Origin: Bacteroidales bacterium
GTDB lineage: Bacteria > Bacteroidota > Bacteroidia > Bacteroidales > Marinilabiliaceae
Assembly: GCA_024401395.1 (NCBI GenBank)
Contig: JAKSLD010000001.1
Coordinates: forward strand, 1-64,000
Reading direction: 5' to 3'
DNA length: 64,000 bases
The notes under the pieces were generated by a model. It was not told the origin of the DNA. It worked only from the letters and a program-made list of their open reading frames with translations, and searched no databases. The position numbers were made by a program, and so were the translations under genes. Of this stretch, positions 35,857 through 45,826 are shown piece by piece (position 1 is the first letter of the stretch; each line of letters opens with the position of its first letter).

Positions 35857-37035
35857 TTACTTAATTATATATTTCACAAGGCGAAAAGGAACATTAAACA
35901 ATTTTCTTATAAGACGTTTTCTCTCATAATATGGTCCAATTTCTAAATACTTATTAACAACAGAAATAAAGTTACTTCTGTTATATTCTTCCCAAAATTT
36001 CTGTCTTTGGGGATTAGGAGTTGTTGTGTATAGAAGCGTATTCGGCAGCGCTTCTTTTGCATTTGCCAATGAGAACCTCAAATTACTTGAAATATCATCA
36101 AATGATTTTTTCCCTTTATCTGAATTAAGAAGCATTAACGACGCTCCATTAGGAACGTTATATTCTGGACATAGCTTCTCAACTCCCCAAAAATCACCAA
36201 TCGTTATATCCCCTTCCCTCACTAGATTTGAAAAACGACAAGCATGACAACTTGGACGAACTACCAAATAAGAATAGAACAACAATGCCCATAACTTCGA
36301 ATCATCAACATTGAAAATATCTGTCCCATCATCAAAATATATACGAGGTGTTTGAAACTTATCCCATCCTAGAGTTTTATCCTTAAAACAAATACGAACA
36401 ATCCTTTTCCCATACTTTTTTTGTATATAATTTATATAATCTTGGAATACGCTTGGGGACGGCACTGAATGGCAGATCAAATCTACAGTTAACAAATTCT
36501 CAAAATCTTTTTTTAAAAAACCTTTTAATCCAGCTACCTGGCAAGGTGTCCCTGAAAAAAGGACTAACTTACTTTTCGTCAAATCGTTTTTTACTCTTAA
36601 AAAAGTATCCCTCAAATCACTTTGAACATACTTTGAATCTCGAAATCGCACAGCATCAGATGGATTATCAGCAGAGTCATGAACAACTTCCATTGCGTCA
36701 TTAAATGCAGCTCCATATACAATTCCTCTACGTTTATAGATATAATCTGTAATTGCAGTAAATGCACCTCCACTTGCTGACTCATACCACACCCTTTCAT
36801 TACTACTATAATGTGCGGCATACGCAACGGGTGTTACTTTACTTTCTTCTCTTTTATCTCTTCGCTTTATGGGGCATGTGTTGTCACAAACGCCACAATC
36901 AATACAAAGAGTTGCATCAACAAAGGGATATTTGAATCCCTCACTATCTGCAACCATCGTGATAGCATGCTTAGGACATACACTATAACATGCTGTACAT
37001 CCTGTACACGATTCCTTCTTTGAGATAACTATCAT
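35857..37035 (-). CDS. Coenzyme F420 hydrogenase/dehydrogenase beta-subunit-like Fe-S protein
   Basis: A 392-residue protein with two N-terminal 4Fe-4S motifs: CTGCTACYSVCPKHA starting at residue 10, and CIDCGVCDNTCPI at about 42-53. The FrhB-type domains follow, with SKLVLFSGTPCQVAGL, TVDLICHSVPSPSV and GDFWGVEK. RPSCHACRF in the middle adds further cysteines. Despite the name, such proteins are frequent in bacterial polysaccharide loci beside pyruvyl transferases in organisms that lack F420; the true role there is unknown, possibly a flavin-dependent redox step on a sugar or lipid. It overlaps the upstream flippase gene by 4 bases. Confidence 0.9.
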   Translation of the reverse strand: MIVISKKESCTGCTACYSVCPKHAITMVADSEGFKYPFVDATLCIDCGVCDNTCPIKRRDKREESKVTPVAYAAHYSSNERVWYESASGGAFTAITDYIYKRRGIVYGAAFNDAMEVVHDSADNPSDAVRFRDSKYVQSDLRDTFLRVKNDLTKSKLVLFSGTPCQVAGLKGFLKKDFENLLTVDLICHSVPSPSVFQDYINYIQKKYGKRIVRICFKDKTLGWDKFQTPRIYFDDGTDIFNVDDSKLWALLFYSYLVVRPSCHACRFSNLVREGDITIGDFWGVEKLCPEYNVPNGASLMLLNSDKGKKSFDDISSNLRFSLANAKEALPNTLLYTTTPNPQRQKFWEEYNRSNFISVVNKYLEIGPYYERKRLIRKLFNVPFRLVKYIIK

Positions 37036-38558
37036 CTTTTTACGAGAGAGTGTAACTTAAATATAATAAAATCTCTTTCCTGCTTTCTACATCCTATAAA
37101 GAACTCAACAAACAAAACTGAAATAACAGAAACAAAACTGACATATACAAAAGAACTCAACCCTGACGGGCAAACAAATTTCATAGTTATAGGAAGTATT
37201 AAAGACAACAAAGTTACACTTAAAACATTAAAATATACCGACTTAGCGAATTTAACCACATCTAATCCCATCATTGACCGCAACATTACCAACCTTGCAA
37301 TCAAACATATTTGACTAAGTGTTATCGCAACTATATACAAGACTATAGGACTAGCTCCTAGATAAAGTAAAACTATGTTAAACGGAAGATTCAACATTTG
37401 CAATCCACCAACAACTAACATATAATTTCTAATATCTCCATGTGCTAAGATAGATGTAACTAATGTATGCGACAATGAATCTGACATAGATAGAATTAGT
37501 ATGAGTTGTACGAAAATTACAGTATAATCAGGGACTTCATTCAACCAAAACTTTATGATAAATTCAGCATTTAACACGATAGGCATAGAACATAACAAAA
37601 GTATGTAATATGACAATCTTGCCCCCTGGAATACTAACTGGAACATCCTATCAAATTCTCTGGAAGCACATAATTTGGTAATTTGAGGATTGAGTGCAAT
37701 AAGAAAATTTTGGACAAATTTGGACATAGATACATTTACTTTTTGAGCTATTGCCAATGCAGTGTTTAATGTTGGCCCAAAAAAAATGTTAATTATTACA
37801 CTATTCCCTTGGTCACGCAAAATAGCACTACACGTTCCTATCGTATTCCAACCTGCAAAGCCAAACATTTTCTTCATCAATTCTATATCAAAACCAGGAG
37901 TATATGTACATTCTTCGAAATTACGCTTACAATAAACATAATAAATAAATCGTATCAATAATGCAAACAGGCACAACATGACACCATAAAGTACCAATCT
38001 ATCAAATAGACTGTATTGAATAAATAACGCTATTGCGAGACCTCCGATGCCTTCCAAGATACTGATATATGCAAATGCTGACATTTTTTCGTAGGCAATT
38101 ATCACAGCATTATATGGCACACTAATAAGATTAACAACAAATGTGGCAATAGAAAACTGATAACAAACGTTTGCAGCAAACAACCTATCATCTGGGATAA
38201 TCAACTTGTTATTAACAAACCACAAACCAAATGTTTCCGCCAACAAAACTACAAAAACACTTATTGCTATCTGAATAGAAATAGAAGAAGAAAAGATTTT
38301 GTTCAGGTCACTCGTACTTCCTTTACCTAATTCATAAGTCAAGAAACGACTAATTGCTGACGATAAGGATGCACTAATCATTGAAAACAAAGTAACGACA
38401 CCTCCAACGACACTATAAACTCCATAATCAACCTCTCCTAATGAATCAATTATAACACGAGCTGTGTATAGACTTATGAACATTAGAAAGAACATTCTCA
38501 AGTATAGGATTATCACATTCTTTGCAATTCTTGTATTATTTGAATCACTATTTGACAT
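37032..38558 (-). CDS. Oligosaccharide flippase (Wzx/MATE-like), copy 2
   Basis: A 508-residue polytopic membrane protein of the MOP superfamily, with about 14 hydrophobic segments. It starts RIAKNVIILYLRMFFLMFISLYTARVI, followed by GEVDYGVYSVVGGVVTLF, a pattern typical of Bacteroidales polysaccharide flippases of the Wzx/MATE type. It is a different branch from the copy at 16.7-18.2 kb. It lies at the 5' end of the AT-rich core, 111 bases downstream of ugd; that gap contains a weak hairpin but no clear terminator. Confidence 0.88.
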   Translation of the reverse strand: MSNSDSNNTRIAKNVIILYLRMFFLMFISLYTARVIIDSLGEVDYGVYSVVGGVVTLFSMISASLSSAISRFLTYELGKGSTSDLNKIFSSSISIQIAISVFVVLLAETFGLWFVNNKLIIPDDRLFAANVCYQFSIATFVVNLISVPYNAVIIAYEKMSAFAYISILEGIGGLAIALFIQYSLFDRLVLYGVMLCLFALLIRFIYYVYCKRNFEECTYTPGFDIELMKKMFGFAGWNTIGTCSAILRDQGNSVIINIFFGPTLNTALAIAQKVNVSMSKFVQNFLIALNPQITKLCASREFDRMFQLVFQGARLSYYILLLCSMPIVLNAEFIIKFWLNEVPDYTVIFVQLILILSMSDSLSHTLVTSILAHGDIRNYMLVVGGLQMLNLPFNIVLLYLGASPIVLYIVAITLSQICLIARLVMLRSMMGLDVVKFAKSVYFNVLSVTLLSLILPITMKFVCPSGLSSFVYVSFVSVISVLFVEFFIGCRKQERDFIIFKLHSLVKR

Positions 38559-38669
38559 AACACAATCCTAACTAAAAATTCTCCTCATTGGTGACAACAT
38601 ACTGATATATAAGCGAAAACAACCCTTTTCATTTGTTTCGCAATAACTATAATACAGAAAACCAAAAAT

Positions 38670-39908
38670 CTAATCTCTCTTAAAAATATCCCTAGTATAC
38701 ACCTTCTCCTTCACATCATCCAAACACCCATCATACCTATTCGCAATAATAGCCTGACTAACCTTCTTAAATTCCCCCAAATCATTAATCACCTTAGACC
38801 CAAAGAATGTAGTTCCATCCTCAAGAGTAGGCTCATAAATCACCACCGAGGCACCCTTAGCCTTGATTCTCTTCATAATACCCTGAATAGAGGACTGTCT
38901 GAAATTATCGGAATTTGACTTCATAGTCAGCCTAAACACGCCTATCACACACTCTTTCTCTGCCTCCTTAGAATAGTCTCCCCTATTATAATAGTCATAG
39001 TAACCAGCCATCTTCAATACTTGATCAGCTATGAAATCCTTTCTCGTTCTGTTGCTCTCTACGATTGCCGACATCATATTCTGTGGTACCTCATTGTAAT
39101 TTGCGAGCAACTGCTTAGTATCCTTTGGCAAGCAATAACCACCATAACCAAACGATGGGTTATTGTAATGGGTACCAATTCGAGGATCGAGGCCTACACC
39201 TTCAATAATCTGCTGGGTATTCAACCCCTTTACCTCGGCGTAAGTATCAAGCTCATTGAAGTAGCTTACTCGAAGTGCAAGATATGTATTTGCAAATAGC
39301 TTGACAGCCTCTGCCTCTGTAGACCCCATAAATAATATAGGTACATCTTTCTTTATAGCACCTTCATAAACCAACTCAGCATACTTATGAGCTGCAGCCT
39401 CAAGCTTCGCATTGCCTTGCTCATAGCCGACAATAATTCTACTTGGATACAAATTGTCATACAGAGCCTTACTCTCTCTCAAGAATTCTGGTGCGAAAAT
39501 AATATTCTCCGTACCCATTTTCTCTCGAACCGACTCTGTGTAGCCTACTGGTATGGTCGACTTGATGACCATAATAGCATTCGGATTGTATTCTTTTACA
39601 AGCGATATTACTGCCTCAACAGCTGATGTATCAAAAAAGTTCTTGTGAGCATCATAGTTCGTAGGAGCTGCTATCAATACAAATTCTGCATCGCCATACG
39701 CCGACTTAGCATCAAGTGTAGCCGTAAGGTTTAGTTTATGATTGGCAAAGTACTCCTCTATCTCGTTATCCTGAATAGGCGAAATACGCTTATTTACCAA
39801 ATCCACTCGCTCAGGAACAATGTCAACCGCTACTACTTCATTCTTCTGAGCAAGTAGTGTCGCCAACGACAAACCTACATAGCCTGTACCTGCTACTGCT
39901 ATCTTCAT
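38670..39908 (-). CDS. ugd: UDP-glucose 6-dehydrogenase (nucleotide sugar dehydrogenase)
   Basis: Oxidises UDP-glucose to UDP-glucuronate with two NAD+. A 412-residue member of the UDP-glucose/GDP-mannose dehydrogenase family: N-terminal Rossmann motif [48 protein letters not shown], the central [11 protein letters not shown] and the catalytic cysteine in [13 protein letters not shown] near residue 258. The C-terminal domain has [20 protein letters not shown]. The FAPEFLRE pattern and the length fit the short E. coli-type Ugd. It is 8 bases after rfbB. UDP-glucuronate would add an acidic sugar to the polysaccharide. Confidence 0.93.
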   Translation of the reverse strand: MKIAVAGTGYVGLSLATLLAQKNEVVAVDIVPERVDLVNKRISPIQDNEIEEYFANHKLNLTATLDAKSAYGDAEFVLIAAPTNYDAHKNFFDTSAVEAVISLVKEYNPNAIMVIKSTIPVGYTESVREKMGTENIIFAPEFLRESKALYDNLYPSRIIVGYEQGNAKLEAAAHKYAELVYEGAIKKDVPILFMGSTEAEAVKLFANTYLALRVSYFNELDTYAEVKGLNTQQIIEGVGLDPRIGTHYNNPSFGYGGYCLPKDTKQLLANYNEVPQNMMSAIVESNRTRKDFIADQVLKMAGYYDYYNRGDYSKEAEKECVIGVFRLTMKSNSDNFRQSSIQGIMKRIKAKGASVVIYEPTLEDGTTFFGSKVINDLGEFKKVSQAIIANRYDGCLDDVKEKVYTRDIFKRD

Positions 39909-39915
39909 AATTATC

Positions 39916-41052
39916 TTATCTGTTTGAGTACATCAACTCATAATACTTCTCATACTCTCCAGAAGTAATGTTGTCCATCCACTCCTGATTCTCAAGGTAC
40001 CACTTAACGGTCTTCTCTATGCCTTCCTCAAACTGAAGCGATGGCTCCCAACCGAGCTCTGCTTGTAACTTTCGCGAGTCAATGGCATAACGTGCATCAT
40101 GCCCAAGTCGGTCTGTAACGTATGTGATAAGATCCATATCTTCTCCTTCTTTCCTGCCAAGAAGACGATCTACTGTATTGATTACAACCTTAATGATATC
40201 AATATTCTTCCACTCATTGAAGCCACCTATATTATAGGTCTCAGCAATCTTACCATTATGGAAAATTACATCAATAGCCCTGGCATGGTCTTCAACGAAC
40301 AACCAGTCGCGTACATTTTCTCCCTTCCCATATACTGGCAATGGCTTACGATGGCGAATATTGTTGATAAATAGTGGAATCAATTTCTCTGGGAACTGAT
40401 ATGGACCGTAGTTGTTGGAACAGTTGGTCACTATGGTAGGCATACCGTATGTATCATGGAATGCTCTCACAAAATGATCGGATGAGGCCTTCGATGCCGA
40501 ATATGGTGAGTGTGGATTGTACTTGGTAGTCTCCAAGAAGAAATCCTTACCATATGCCTCATGATGCTTACCAGAAGAAGCCTTAGTAGTAAACGGTGGC
40601 TCAACACCTTCTGGATTGGTCATCTCAAGAGCACCATATACCTCATCTGTCGAAATGTGGTAGAAACGCTTACCTTCATATTTCTCAGGGAGCGATTCCC
40701 AATATAGCTTTGCTGCCTGAAGGAGTGAAAGTGTTCCCATAACATTTGTCTTGGCGAATGTAAATGGGTCTTTTATCGAACGGTCAACGTGCGATTCTGC
40801 AGCCAAGTGTATAATTCCATCCACCTTCTCGTCTTGCATCAATTTGTAAAATGCATCGAAATCGCAGATGTCCATCTTGACAAACTTGTAGTTCGACTTC
40901 CCTTCTACATCTTTCAGGTTTGCAAGGTTGCCTGCATATGTCAACTTATCCAGGTTGATGATATTATACTCTGGATACTTGTTTACAAAAAGTCGCACTA
41001 CGTGACTTCCTATAAATCCAGCTCCACCTGTTATTACTATATTGCGCTTCAT
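39916..41052 (-). CDS. rfbB: dTDP-glucose 4,6-dehydratase
   Basis: Second step of dTDP-L-rhamnose synthesis. The reading frame is open for 64 codons further upstream (to 41244), but this part lies inside rfbD in another frame; the ATG at 41052 begins [20 protein letters not shown] and is the real start (378 residues). Motifs: [37 protein letters not shown] with the catalytic Asp-Glu, [15 protein letters not shown] with Tyr/Lys, [17 protein letters not shown] and [19 protein letters not shown]. An insertion between DEVYG and YSASK (about residues 145-175) makes it slightly longer than the E. coli enzyme. It is followed by ugd. Confidence 0.97.
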   Translation of the reverse strand: MKRNIVITGGAGFIGSHVVRLFVNKYPEYNIINLDKLTYAGNLANLKDVEGKSNYKFVKMDICDFDAFYKLMQDEKVDGIIHLAAESHVDRSIKDPFTFAKTNVMGTLSLLQAAKLYWESLPEKYEGKRFYHISTDEVYGALEMTNPEGVEPPFTTKASSGKHHEAYGKDFFLETTKYNPHSPYSASKASSDHFVRAFHDTYGMPTIVTNCSNNYGPYQFPEKLIPLFINNIRHRKPLPVYGKGENVRDWLFVEDHARAIDVIFHNGKIAETYNIGGFNEWKNIDIIKVVINTVDRLLGRKEGEDMDLITYVTDRLGHDARYAIDSRKLQAELGWEPSLQFEEGIEKTVKWYLENQEWMDNITSGEYEKYYELMYSNR

Positions 41053-41059
41053 AGATACC

Positions 41060-41962
41060 TTATTTCTTAATTGCTCCCATATTGGCCATACACTGCTTGA
41101 GTGAATCTGTCCAGTACGGTATCGTAATGTTAAACGTACTCTTAATTTTTGTCTTGTCCAACACCGAGAATGCTGGTCTCTTAACAGGACTAGGAAATTC
41201 ATCGGAGTGACATGGCAATACATTACAAGATGTGTTTCCTGCATAAGCAGATATCATCTTAGTAAAGTCAAACCATGAACAAACGCCCTCGTTAGAGAAA
41301 TGGTATATACCGGTCTTATCCCACTCTCCTTGTTTATATTCAGCTACAATAGCATTTATTGCTTTAGCTAAATCAAGTGCGTATGTCGGAGTTCCCACCT
41401 GATCAAAAACAACATTCAACTGTGGCTTGGTCGCCGTCAGATTAAGCATTGTCTTTACAAAATTCTTGCCAAATTCTGAATATAACCACGCTGTACGCAA
41501 TATCGCATAATTGCAACCTACAGACTGAATATTCTGCTCACCTTCCAACTTTGTGTGTCCATATACCCCCGTTGGCGTACCCTTCTGATCCTCCTTGCAA
41601 GGTGTATTGTATAGATCGCCGCCGAATACATAATCGGTAGAGACATGTATCAGCAATCCGTCGACCTCCTTAATAGCCTCAGCAAGGTTCATTGGTGCTT
41701 GAGCATTCAATATACGACAGAATGCCTCGTCACTCTCCGCTTTATCCACATTAGTATAAGCAGCACAATTGACTATGACATCTATCTTCTTATCCTTGAC
41801 AATAGCCTTAACAGCATTCAGGTCTGTAATATCCAAGATAGTAGTTGGATTCCCCTCTACCGCCACCACGTCCGTGAAAACATACTTATCACTGCTCGTT
41901 TTTGCAATGATACGCATCTCATTGCCAAGCTGACCGTTGGCTCCAGTAACAAGTATATTCAT
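41060..41962 (-). CDS. rfbD: dTDP-4-dehydrorhamnose reductase
   Basis: Final step to dTDP-L-rhamnose, using NADPH. A 300-residue SDR: MNILVTGANGQLGNEMRII at the start, VIVNCAAYTNVDKAESDEA near residue 60, HVSTDYVFGGD, GVYGHTKLEGEQ with the catalytic Tyr/Lys near 130, and ILRTAWLYSEFGKNFVKTM. Overlaps rfbC by one base and is followed after 7 bases by rfbB. Confidence 0.97.
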   Translation of the reverse strand: MNILVTGANGQLGNEMRIIAKTSSDKYVFTDVVAVEGNPTTILDITDLNAVKAIVKDKKIDVIVNCAAYTNVDKAESDEAFCRILNAQAPMNLAEAIKEVDGLLIHVSTDYVFGGDLYNTPCKEDQKGTPTGVYGHTKLEGEQNIQSVGCNYAILRTAWLYSEFGKNFVKTMLNLTATKPQLNVVFDQVGTPTYALDLAKAINAIVAEYKQGEWDKTGIYHFSNEGVCSWFDFTKMISAYAGNTSCNVLPCHSDEFPSPVKRPAFSVLDKTKIKSTFNITIPYWTDSLKQCMANMGAIKK

Positions 41963-42531
41963 CAGTATAACGGAATATTTATATCAAATGGCGAATCAAA
42001 ATCCTTAAGCATCTCATGCTTAGTATCCTTTTCGCTCAAAATAGCTTTGTCAGTAGGTATCTGCCAGTCAATTCCTAAGGAATCATCCAATATCGAAATT
42101 CCTCCATCTGCTTGTGGAGCATAGAAATTATCACATTTATACTGGAAAACAGCCGTCTCGCTCAACACAGCAAAACCATGCGCAAATCCTCTAGGCACAA
42201 AGAATTGTCTATGGTTATCTTCTGTCAATAATACAGCTACATGCTTACCGTATGTTGGAGAACCTTTTCTGATATCTACTGCTACATCAAGTACCGAACC
42301 CTTAACACAACGTACTAATTTCGATTGTGTAAATGGCGGACGCTGGAAATGAAGACCTCGCATGACGCCGTACGAACTCATCGACTCGTTATCCTGAACG
42401 AAATTGATAGGACGTACTTTCTCGTCAAATTCTCTTTGTGAGAACGATTCAAAGAAATAACCTCTTGCATCTTTGAACACCTTTGGCTCAATGATGACGA
42501 CTCCCTCTATATCTGTCTTTATTACTTCCAT
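41962..42531 (-). CDS. rfbC: dTDP-4-dehydrorhamnose 3,5-epimerase
   Basis: Third step of the rhamnose pathway, a cupin-fold epimerase of 189 residues. VVIIEPKVFKDARGYFFESF at the start, FVQDNESMSSYGVMRGLHFQ with the catalytic His, LVRCVKGSVLDVAVDIRKGSPTYG with the second active-site acid, and FVPRGFAHGFAVLSE are all family signatures. It overlaps rfbA and rfbD by a single base at each end, indicating tight coupling. Confidence 0.97.
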   Translation of the reverse strand: MEVIKTDIEGVVIIEPKVFKDARGYFFESFSQREFDEKVRPINFVQDNESMSSYGVMRGLHFQRPPFTQSKLVRCVKGSVLDVAVDIRKGSPTYGKHVAVLLTEDNHRQFFVPRGFAHGFAVLSETAVFQYKCDNFYAPQADGGISILDDSLGIDWQIPTDKAILSEKDTKHEMLKDFDSPFDINIPLY

Positions 42532-43424
42532 TACTTTTTATCTCTTTCTACCTCTTCAACTACCTGCAAAAGATACTGCCCATACTGATTCTTGATCATA
42601 GGCTGTGCCAACTCTCTCATCTTGTCTGCCGATATCCACCCTTTTCTGAATGCAATTCCTTCCAGACAGGCTACTTTCAAACCTTGTCTCTTCTCTATGC
42701 ACTCAATAAATGTAGATGCCTCGGAAAGAGAATCATGCGTACCGGTATCAAGCCAAGCGAATCCTCTGCCTAATGTCTGAACTTTAAGTTCTCCATCTTG
42801 CAAGAACTCCTGATTTACTGTCGTAATCTCCAACTCACCGCGTGCCGAAGGCTTAATCTTCTTTGCTACCTCTACAACTTTATTTGGATAAAAATACAGT
42901 CCCACAACAGCATAGTTGCTCTTTGGGTGCGCTGGCTTCTCTTCTATGGACAAACAGTTGCCTTCTTTGTCAAACTCTGCAACTCCATATCTCTCAGGAT
43001 CCTTTACCCAATAGCCGAATACAGTAGCCTTATTTTCCTCTTCTGCAACACGAACAGACTCCTTGAGCATAGCCGAAAAGCCTGCGCCATAGAATATATT
43101 ATCTCCTAAAACCAAACAAGCCGAATCATTACCGATAAATTTCTCTCCAATAATGAATGCCTGAGCTAGTCCATCTGGAGATGGTTGTTCTGCATACTCG
43201 AACTTTACTCCATAATCTGAACCATCACCCAATAGTCTCTTGAATCCAGGCAAGTCATGTGGTGTGGAGATAATCAATATCTCCCTAATACCAGCCAACA
43301 TCAATACCGATACCGGATAATATATCATAGGCTTGTCATAAACAGGCAACATCTGCTTACTTACACCCTTCGTAATAGGATACAATCTTGTACCACTACC
43401 ACCTGCTAAAACTATACCTTTCAT
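42531..43424 (-). CDS. rfbA: Glucose-1-phosphate thymidylyltransferase
   Basis: First enzyme of dTDP-L-rhamnose synthesis, forming dTDP-glucose. The ATG at 43424 begins [20 protein letters not shown], the canonical start; the frame extends ten codons more but without merit. Other motifs: [34 protein letters not shown] with the metal-binding Asp, [36 protein letters not shown] and [15 protein letters not shown]. First gene of the large minus-strand cluster, with a leader of about 135 bases behind a good promoter. Confidence 0.97.
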   Translation of the reverse strand: MKGIVLAGGSGTRLYPITKGVSKQMLPVYDKPMIYYPVSVLMLAGIREILIISTPHDLPGFKRLLGDGSDYGVKFEYAEQPSPDGLAQAFIIGEKFIGNDSACLVLGDNIFYGAGFSAMLKESVRVAEEENKATVFGYWVKDPERYGVAEFDKEGNCLSIEEKPAHPKSNYAVVGLYFYPNKVVEVAKKIKPSARGELEITTVNQEFLQDGELKVQTLGRGFAWLDTGTHDSLSEASTFIECIEKRQGLKVACLEGIAFRKGWISADKMRELAQPMIKNQYGQYLLQVVEEVERDKK

Positions 43425-43565
43425 AGTCAAAATGAATATTAGGGAATACTCCAACTCCCCGAGACTCTCACAAAAGACTGAATCCCAAGGCGTTAAATAT
43501 TTAATTATAATTTCTTACCCTTATTTTTAAAGAGCATAGCGCACACTCTACTCCAAAAAATCATA

Positions 43566-43596
43566 CAAAGATAACACATATACACATATACGCCAA
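43566..43596 (-). promoter_or_regulatory. Promoter of the polysaccharide cluster
   Basis: On the minus strand, TTG (43596-43594), a 20-base spacer and TATCTTTG (43573-43566) match the Bacteroidota -33/-7 promoter. Predicted start is about 43560, giving a leader of roughly 135 bases before rfbA. It is the only well-spaced promoter found for the 30-kb run of genes. Confidence 0.65.
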
Positions 43597-43818
43597 GGAC
43601 AAAAGCCCCAAAAAGAGTTAATGCTTACACTATTTCTATCAAATTCCTCTATTATCAACTGATATTCACATAATCATCGATTCTCACCAAATAATTATCT
43701 ATCGAACTACCTAATACCTCATTATTATAAAAAACTGCGATGAACGAGGACCTTCCCTATACCATACGTATACACACAAAAGAATCATTCAACAACTACA
43801 ATCTACTACCAATATCAC

Positions 43819-43852
43819 TAAAAAAGGCAACCGCGCTTCTGCGATTGCCTTA
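43819..43852 (-). terminator. Intrinsic terminator after the YgiQ-family gene
   Basis: On the minus strand AAGGCAATCGC pairs with GCGGTTGCCTT (one G-U pair) around a 7-base loop and is followed by a T6 run. It separates the housekeeping operon from the polysaccharide cluster. Confidence 0.85.
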
Positions 43853-43880
43853 ATCTATATCATATTGCTTCTTCGTTCGC

Positions 43881-45707
43881 CTATTTTCTCGCTTTTCCTG
43901 CGAATAGTTTCTCCACCAACCCGTATTTCCCCATCTTCTTCAACGCTCCCATTATTTGTGCCTTGTACTCTGGCTTATACCAGAAGAAAAACATCCTCTG
44001 CCGCTGCTTTTGCTCTGGTGTCTTGGCTGTATATACTGGCTTCAATGTATATGGATGTACTCCTGAATAGTATATCTCTGTAGATACGGTCATCGGCGTA
44101 GGCGTAAAATCTTGGACTTGCTCTAGCCTGAAGTCTAGCTCTTTTGTCTTGACTGCCAGTTCTGCCATATCTGCATCTGTACACCCTGGGTGCGATGATA
44201 TGAAATATGGTATCAGTTGTTGCTTCAAACCATGTTTCTTATTGACTTCATCAAATATTTTCTTGAATTTGTAGAACAACGAGAACGATGGCTTTCTCAT
44301 AATTCCTAACACTGCATCTTCTGTATGTTCTGGAGCTACCTTCAGTCGCCCGGATACATGCTTGGATATCAATGCTTCTGCATAGCACATATGACTCTTC
44401 TTTTCTGCATCTGTAGCTTTGTCGTTCAATAGCATGTCATACCTCACTCCGGAGCCTATAAATATCTTCTTTACTCCTTCTATCTTTGCGACTTTCTTGT
44501 ATAGCTCTAATAATGGGGTATGGTCTGTATTCAAATTCGGACAGATACTTGGGGCTATGCACGACGGACGCTTGCATATCTTGCATCTCGACAAGTCCCG
44601 ACCGCCCAACTGGTACATATTCGCACTCGGACCGCCTAAATCGCTGAGATTGCCTCTCCACGATGGCAGCTTGGTCAGTTCTTCTACTTCTTTTAATATG
44701 GATTTCTCTGAACGACTTGATATGAACTTGCCTTGATGTGCCGATATCGTACAGAACGCGCACCCTCCAAAACACCCTCTGTGTATGCACACTGAGTGCT
44801 TTATCATCTCATACGCTGGTATCTCTTTGCCTTTATACCTCGGATGCGGAAGTCTTTCGTATGGCAAATCAAACCCGAAATCGACTTCTTTCTGCGTCGG
44901 AACAGGATATTGTGGGTTGATTATCACAACTTTATCCCCAACTCTCTGAATAAGCCTGGCGGCTCCTTCATATAGATTGCTCTGTTCTTCTACTATCTTG
45001 AAATTGCTCGCATATGCTATCTTGTCTTTCAGGCAGGTCTCATGTGAGGCTAATTCTATGGTCTCCCAATTCTTGTTCTTTGGCAACGGAGCGTCTCCAT
45101 CTTGCAGAAGAACGGTCTGCCTTACTGTCGTCAATGACTTGAATGGCACTCCTTTCTTCAACAGTGTACACATCTCTACTAAGGTCCTCTCTCCCATTCC
45201 CCATAATAGCATATCGGCTCCTGAATCTACTATTATTGATGGTCTGAGCTTGTCTTGCCAATAGTCATAATGCGTAACTCGTCTCAATGAGGCTTCTATA
45301 CCGCCGACCACGACTGGCACATCGGGATATAGCTTCTTTAATATCTGTGTATACACTATGGACGGATAGTCTGGCCTGGCTCCTGACCTACCTTCTGGTG
45401 TATACGCATCATCGCTTCTTTTTCTCCTCGCTGCTGTATAATGGTTTACCATGGAGTCCATAGCACCAGGCGAAACAGCGAAAAAGAGTCGTGGCCTACC
45501 TAACTTCTTGAAGTCGCGCAGGTCATCTCGCCAGTTGGGTTGTGGTACAATGGCAACTCTAAGGCCTGTCGACTCTATGGTCCTACCTACTACCGCAGCC
45601 GCCATCGAGGGATGATCTATATATGCATCTCCCGAAAATAGGATTACATCTAGTTCATCCCACCCTAGTTCTTCTACTTCTTTTTTCGTAGTAGGTAAAA
45701 AAGCCAT
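43881..45707 (-). CDS. YgiQ family radical SAM protein
   Basis: A 608-residue radical SAM protein of the YgiQ (UPF0313) family, function unknown. N-terminal DVILFSGDAYIDHPSMAAAVVG is the usual cobalamin-binding-like domain start; VVVGGIEASLRRVTHYDYWQ follows. The 4Fe-4S site is CIHRGCFGGCAFCTISAHQG near residue 305, and KICKRPSC...CPNL adds further cysteines. RLKVAPEHTEDAVL and QQLIPYFISSHPGC are family motifs. Its length is typical. It is the last gene in the run from bioB and is followed by a terminator. Confidence 0.95.
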   Translation of the reverse strand: MAFLPTTKKEVEELGWDELDVILFSGDAYIDHPSMAAAVVGRTIESTGLRVAIVPQPNWRDDLRDFKKLGRPRLFFAVSPGAMDSMVNHYTAARRKRSDDAYTPEGRSGARPDYPSIVYTQILKKLYPDVPVVVGGIEASLRRVTHYDYWQDKLRPSIIVDSGADMLLWGMGERTLVEMCTLLKKGVPFKSLTTVRQTVLLQDGDAPLPKNKNWETIELASHETCLKDKIAYASNFKIVEEQSNLYEGAARLIQRVGDKVVIINPQYPVPTQKEVDFGFDLPYERLPHPRYKGKEIPAYEMIKHSVCIHRGCFGGCAFCTISAHQGKFISSRSEKSILKEVEELTKLPSWRGNLSDLGGPSANMYQLGGRDLSRCKICKRPSCIAPSICPNLNTDHTPLLELYKKVAKIEGVKKIFIGSGVRYDMLLNDKATDAEKKSHMCYAEALISKHVSGRLKVAPEHTEDAVLGIMRKPSFSLFYKFKKIFDEVNKKHGLKQQLIPYFISSHPGCTDADMAELAVKTKELDFRLEQVQDFTPTPMTVSTEIYYSGVHPYTLKPVYTAKTPEQKQRQRMFFFWYKPEYKAQIMGALKKMGKYGLVEKLFAGKARK

Positions 45708-45826
45708 TATCTAAGTATTTTATTCTAAAATATACAATATGCCGTCTTCGAAATCTCTATACGCTCTCTTAACACTCCCTTAACGCTCTCTATATACAGC
45801 CTATAGACAGCCAAATACTAATTTTT

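Larger units (their letters stand above)
43425..43880. other. 456-base gap upstream of the polysaccharide cluster
   Basis: Contains no credible gene. From left to right (plus coordinates): the leader of rfbA, the cluster promoter at 43566-43596, about 220 bases of AT-rich DNA without recognisable structure, and the terminator of the YgiQ gene at 43819-43852. No UpxY/NusG-like leader gene and no invertible-promoter inverted repeats were seen. Confidence 0.65.

Noticed and set aside
38559-38669. Hairpin GCGAAAACAA ... TTGTTTCGC between ugd and flippase 2 as a terminator
   Set aside because: The stem is short with a bulge and no T run follows on the minus strand, so it would not end transcription.
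41053-41244. 64-codon N-terminal extension of rfbB
   Set aside because: It overlaps rfbD in another frame and the extension has no homology-like sequence; the Rossmann start at 41052 is clear.
43425-43880. Invertible capsule promoter
   Set aside because: No pair of inverted repeats flanks the promoter and no recombinase gene is near.
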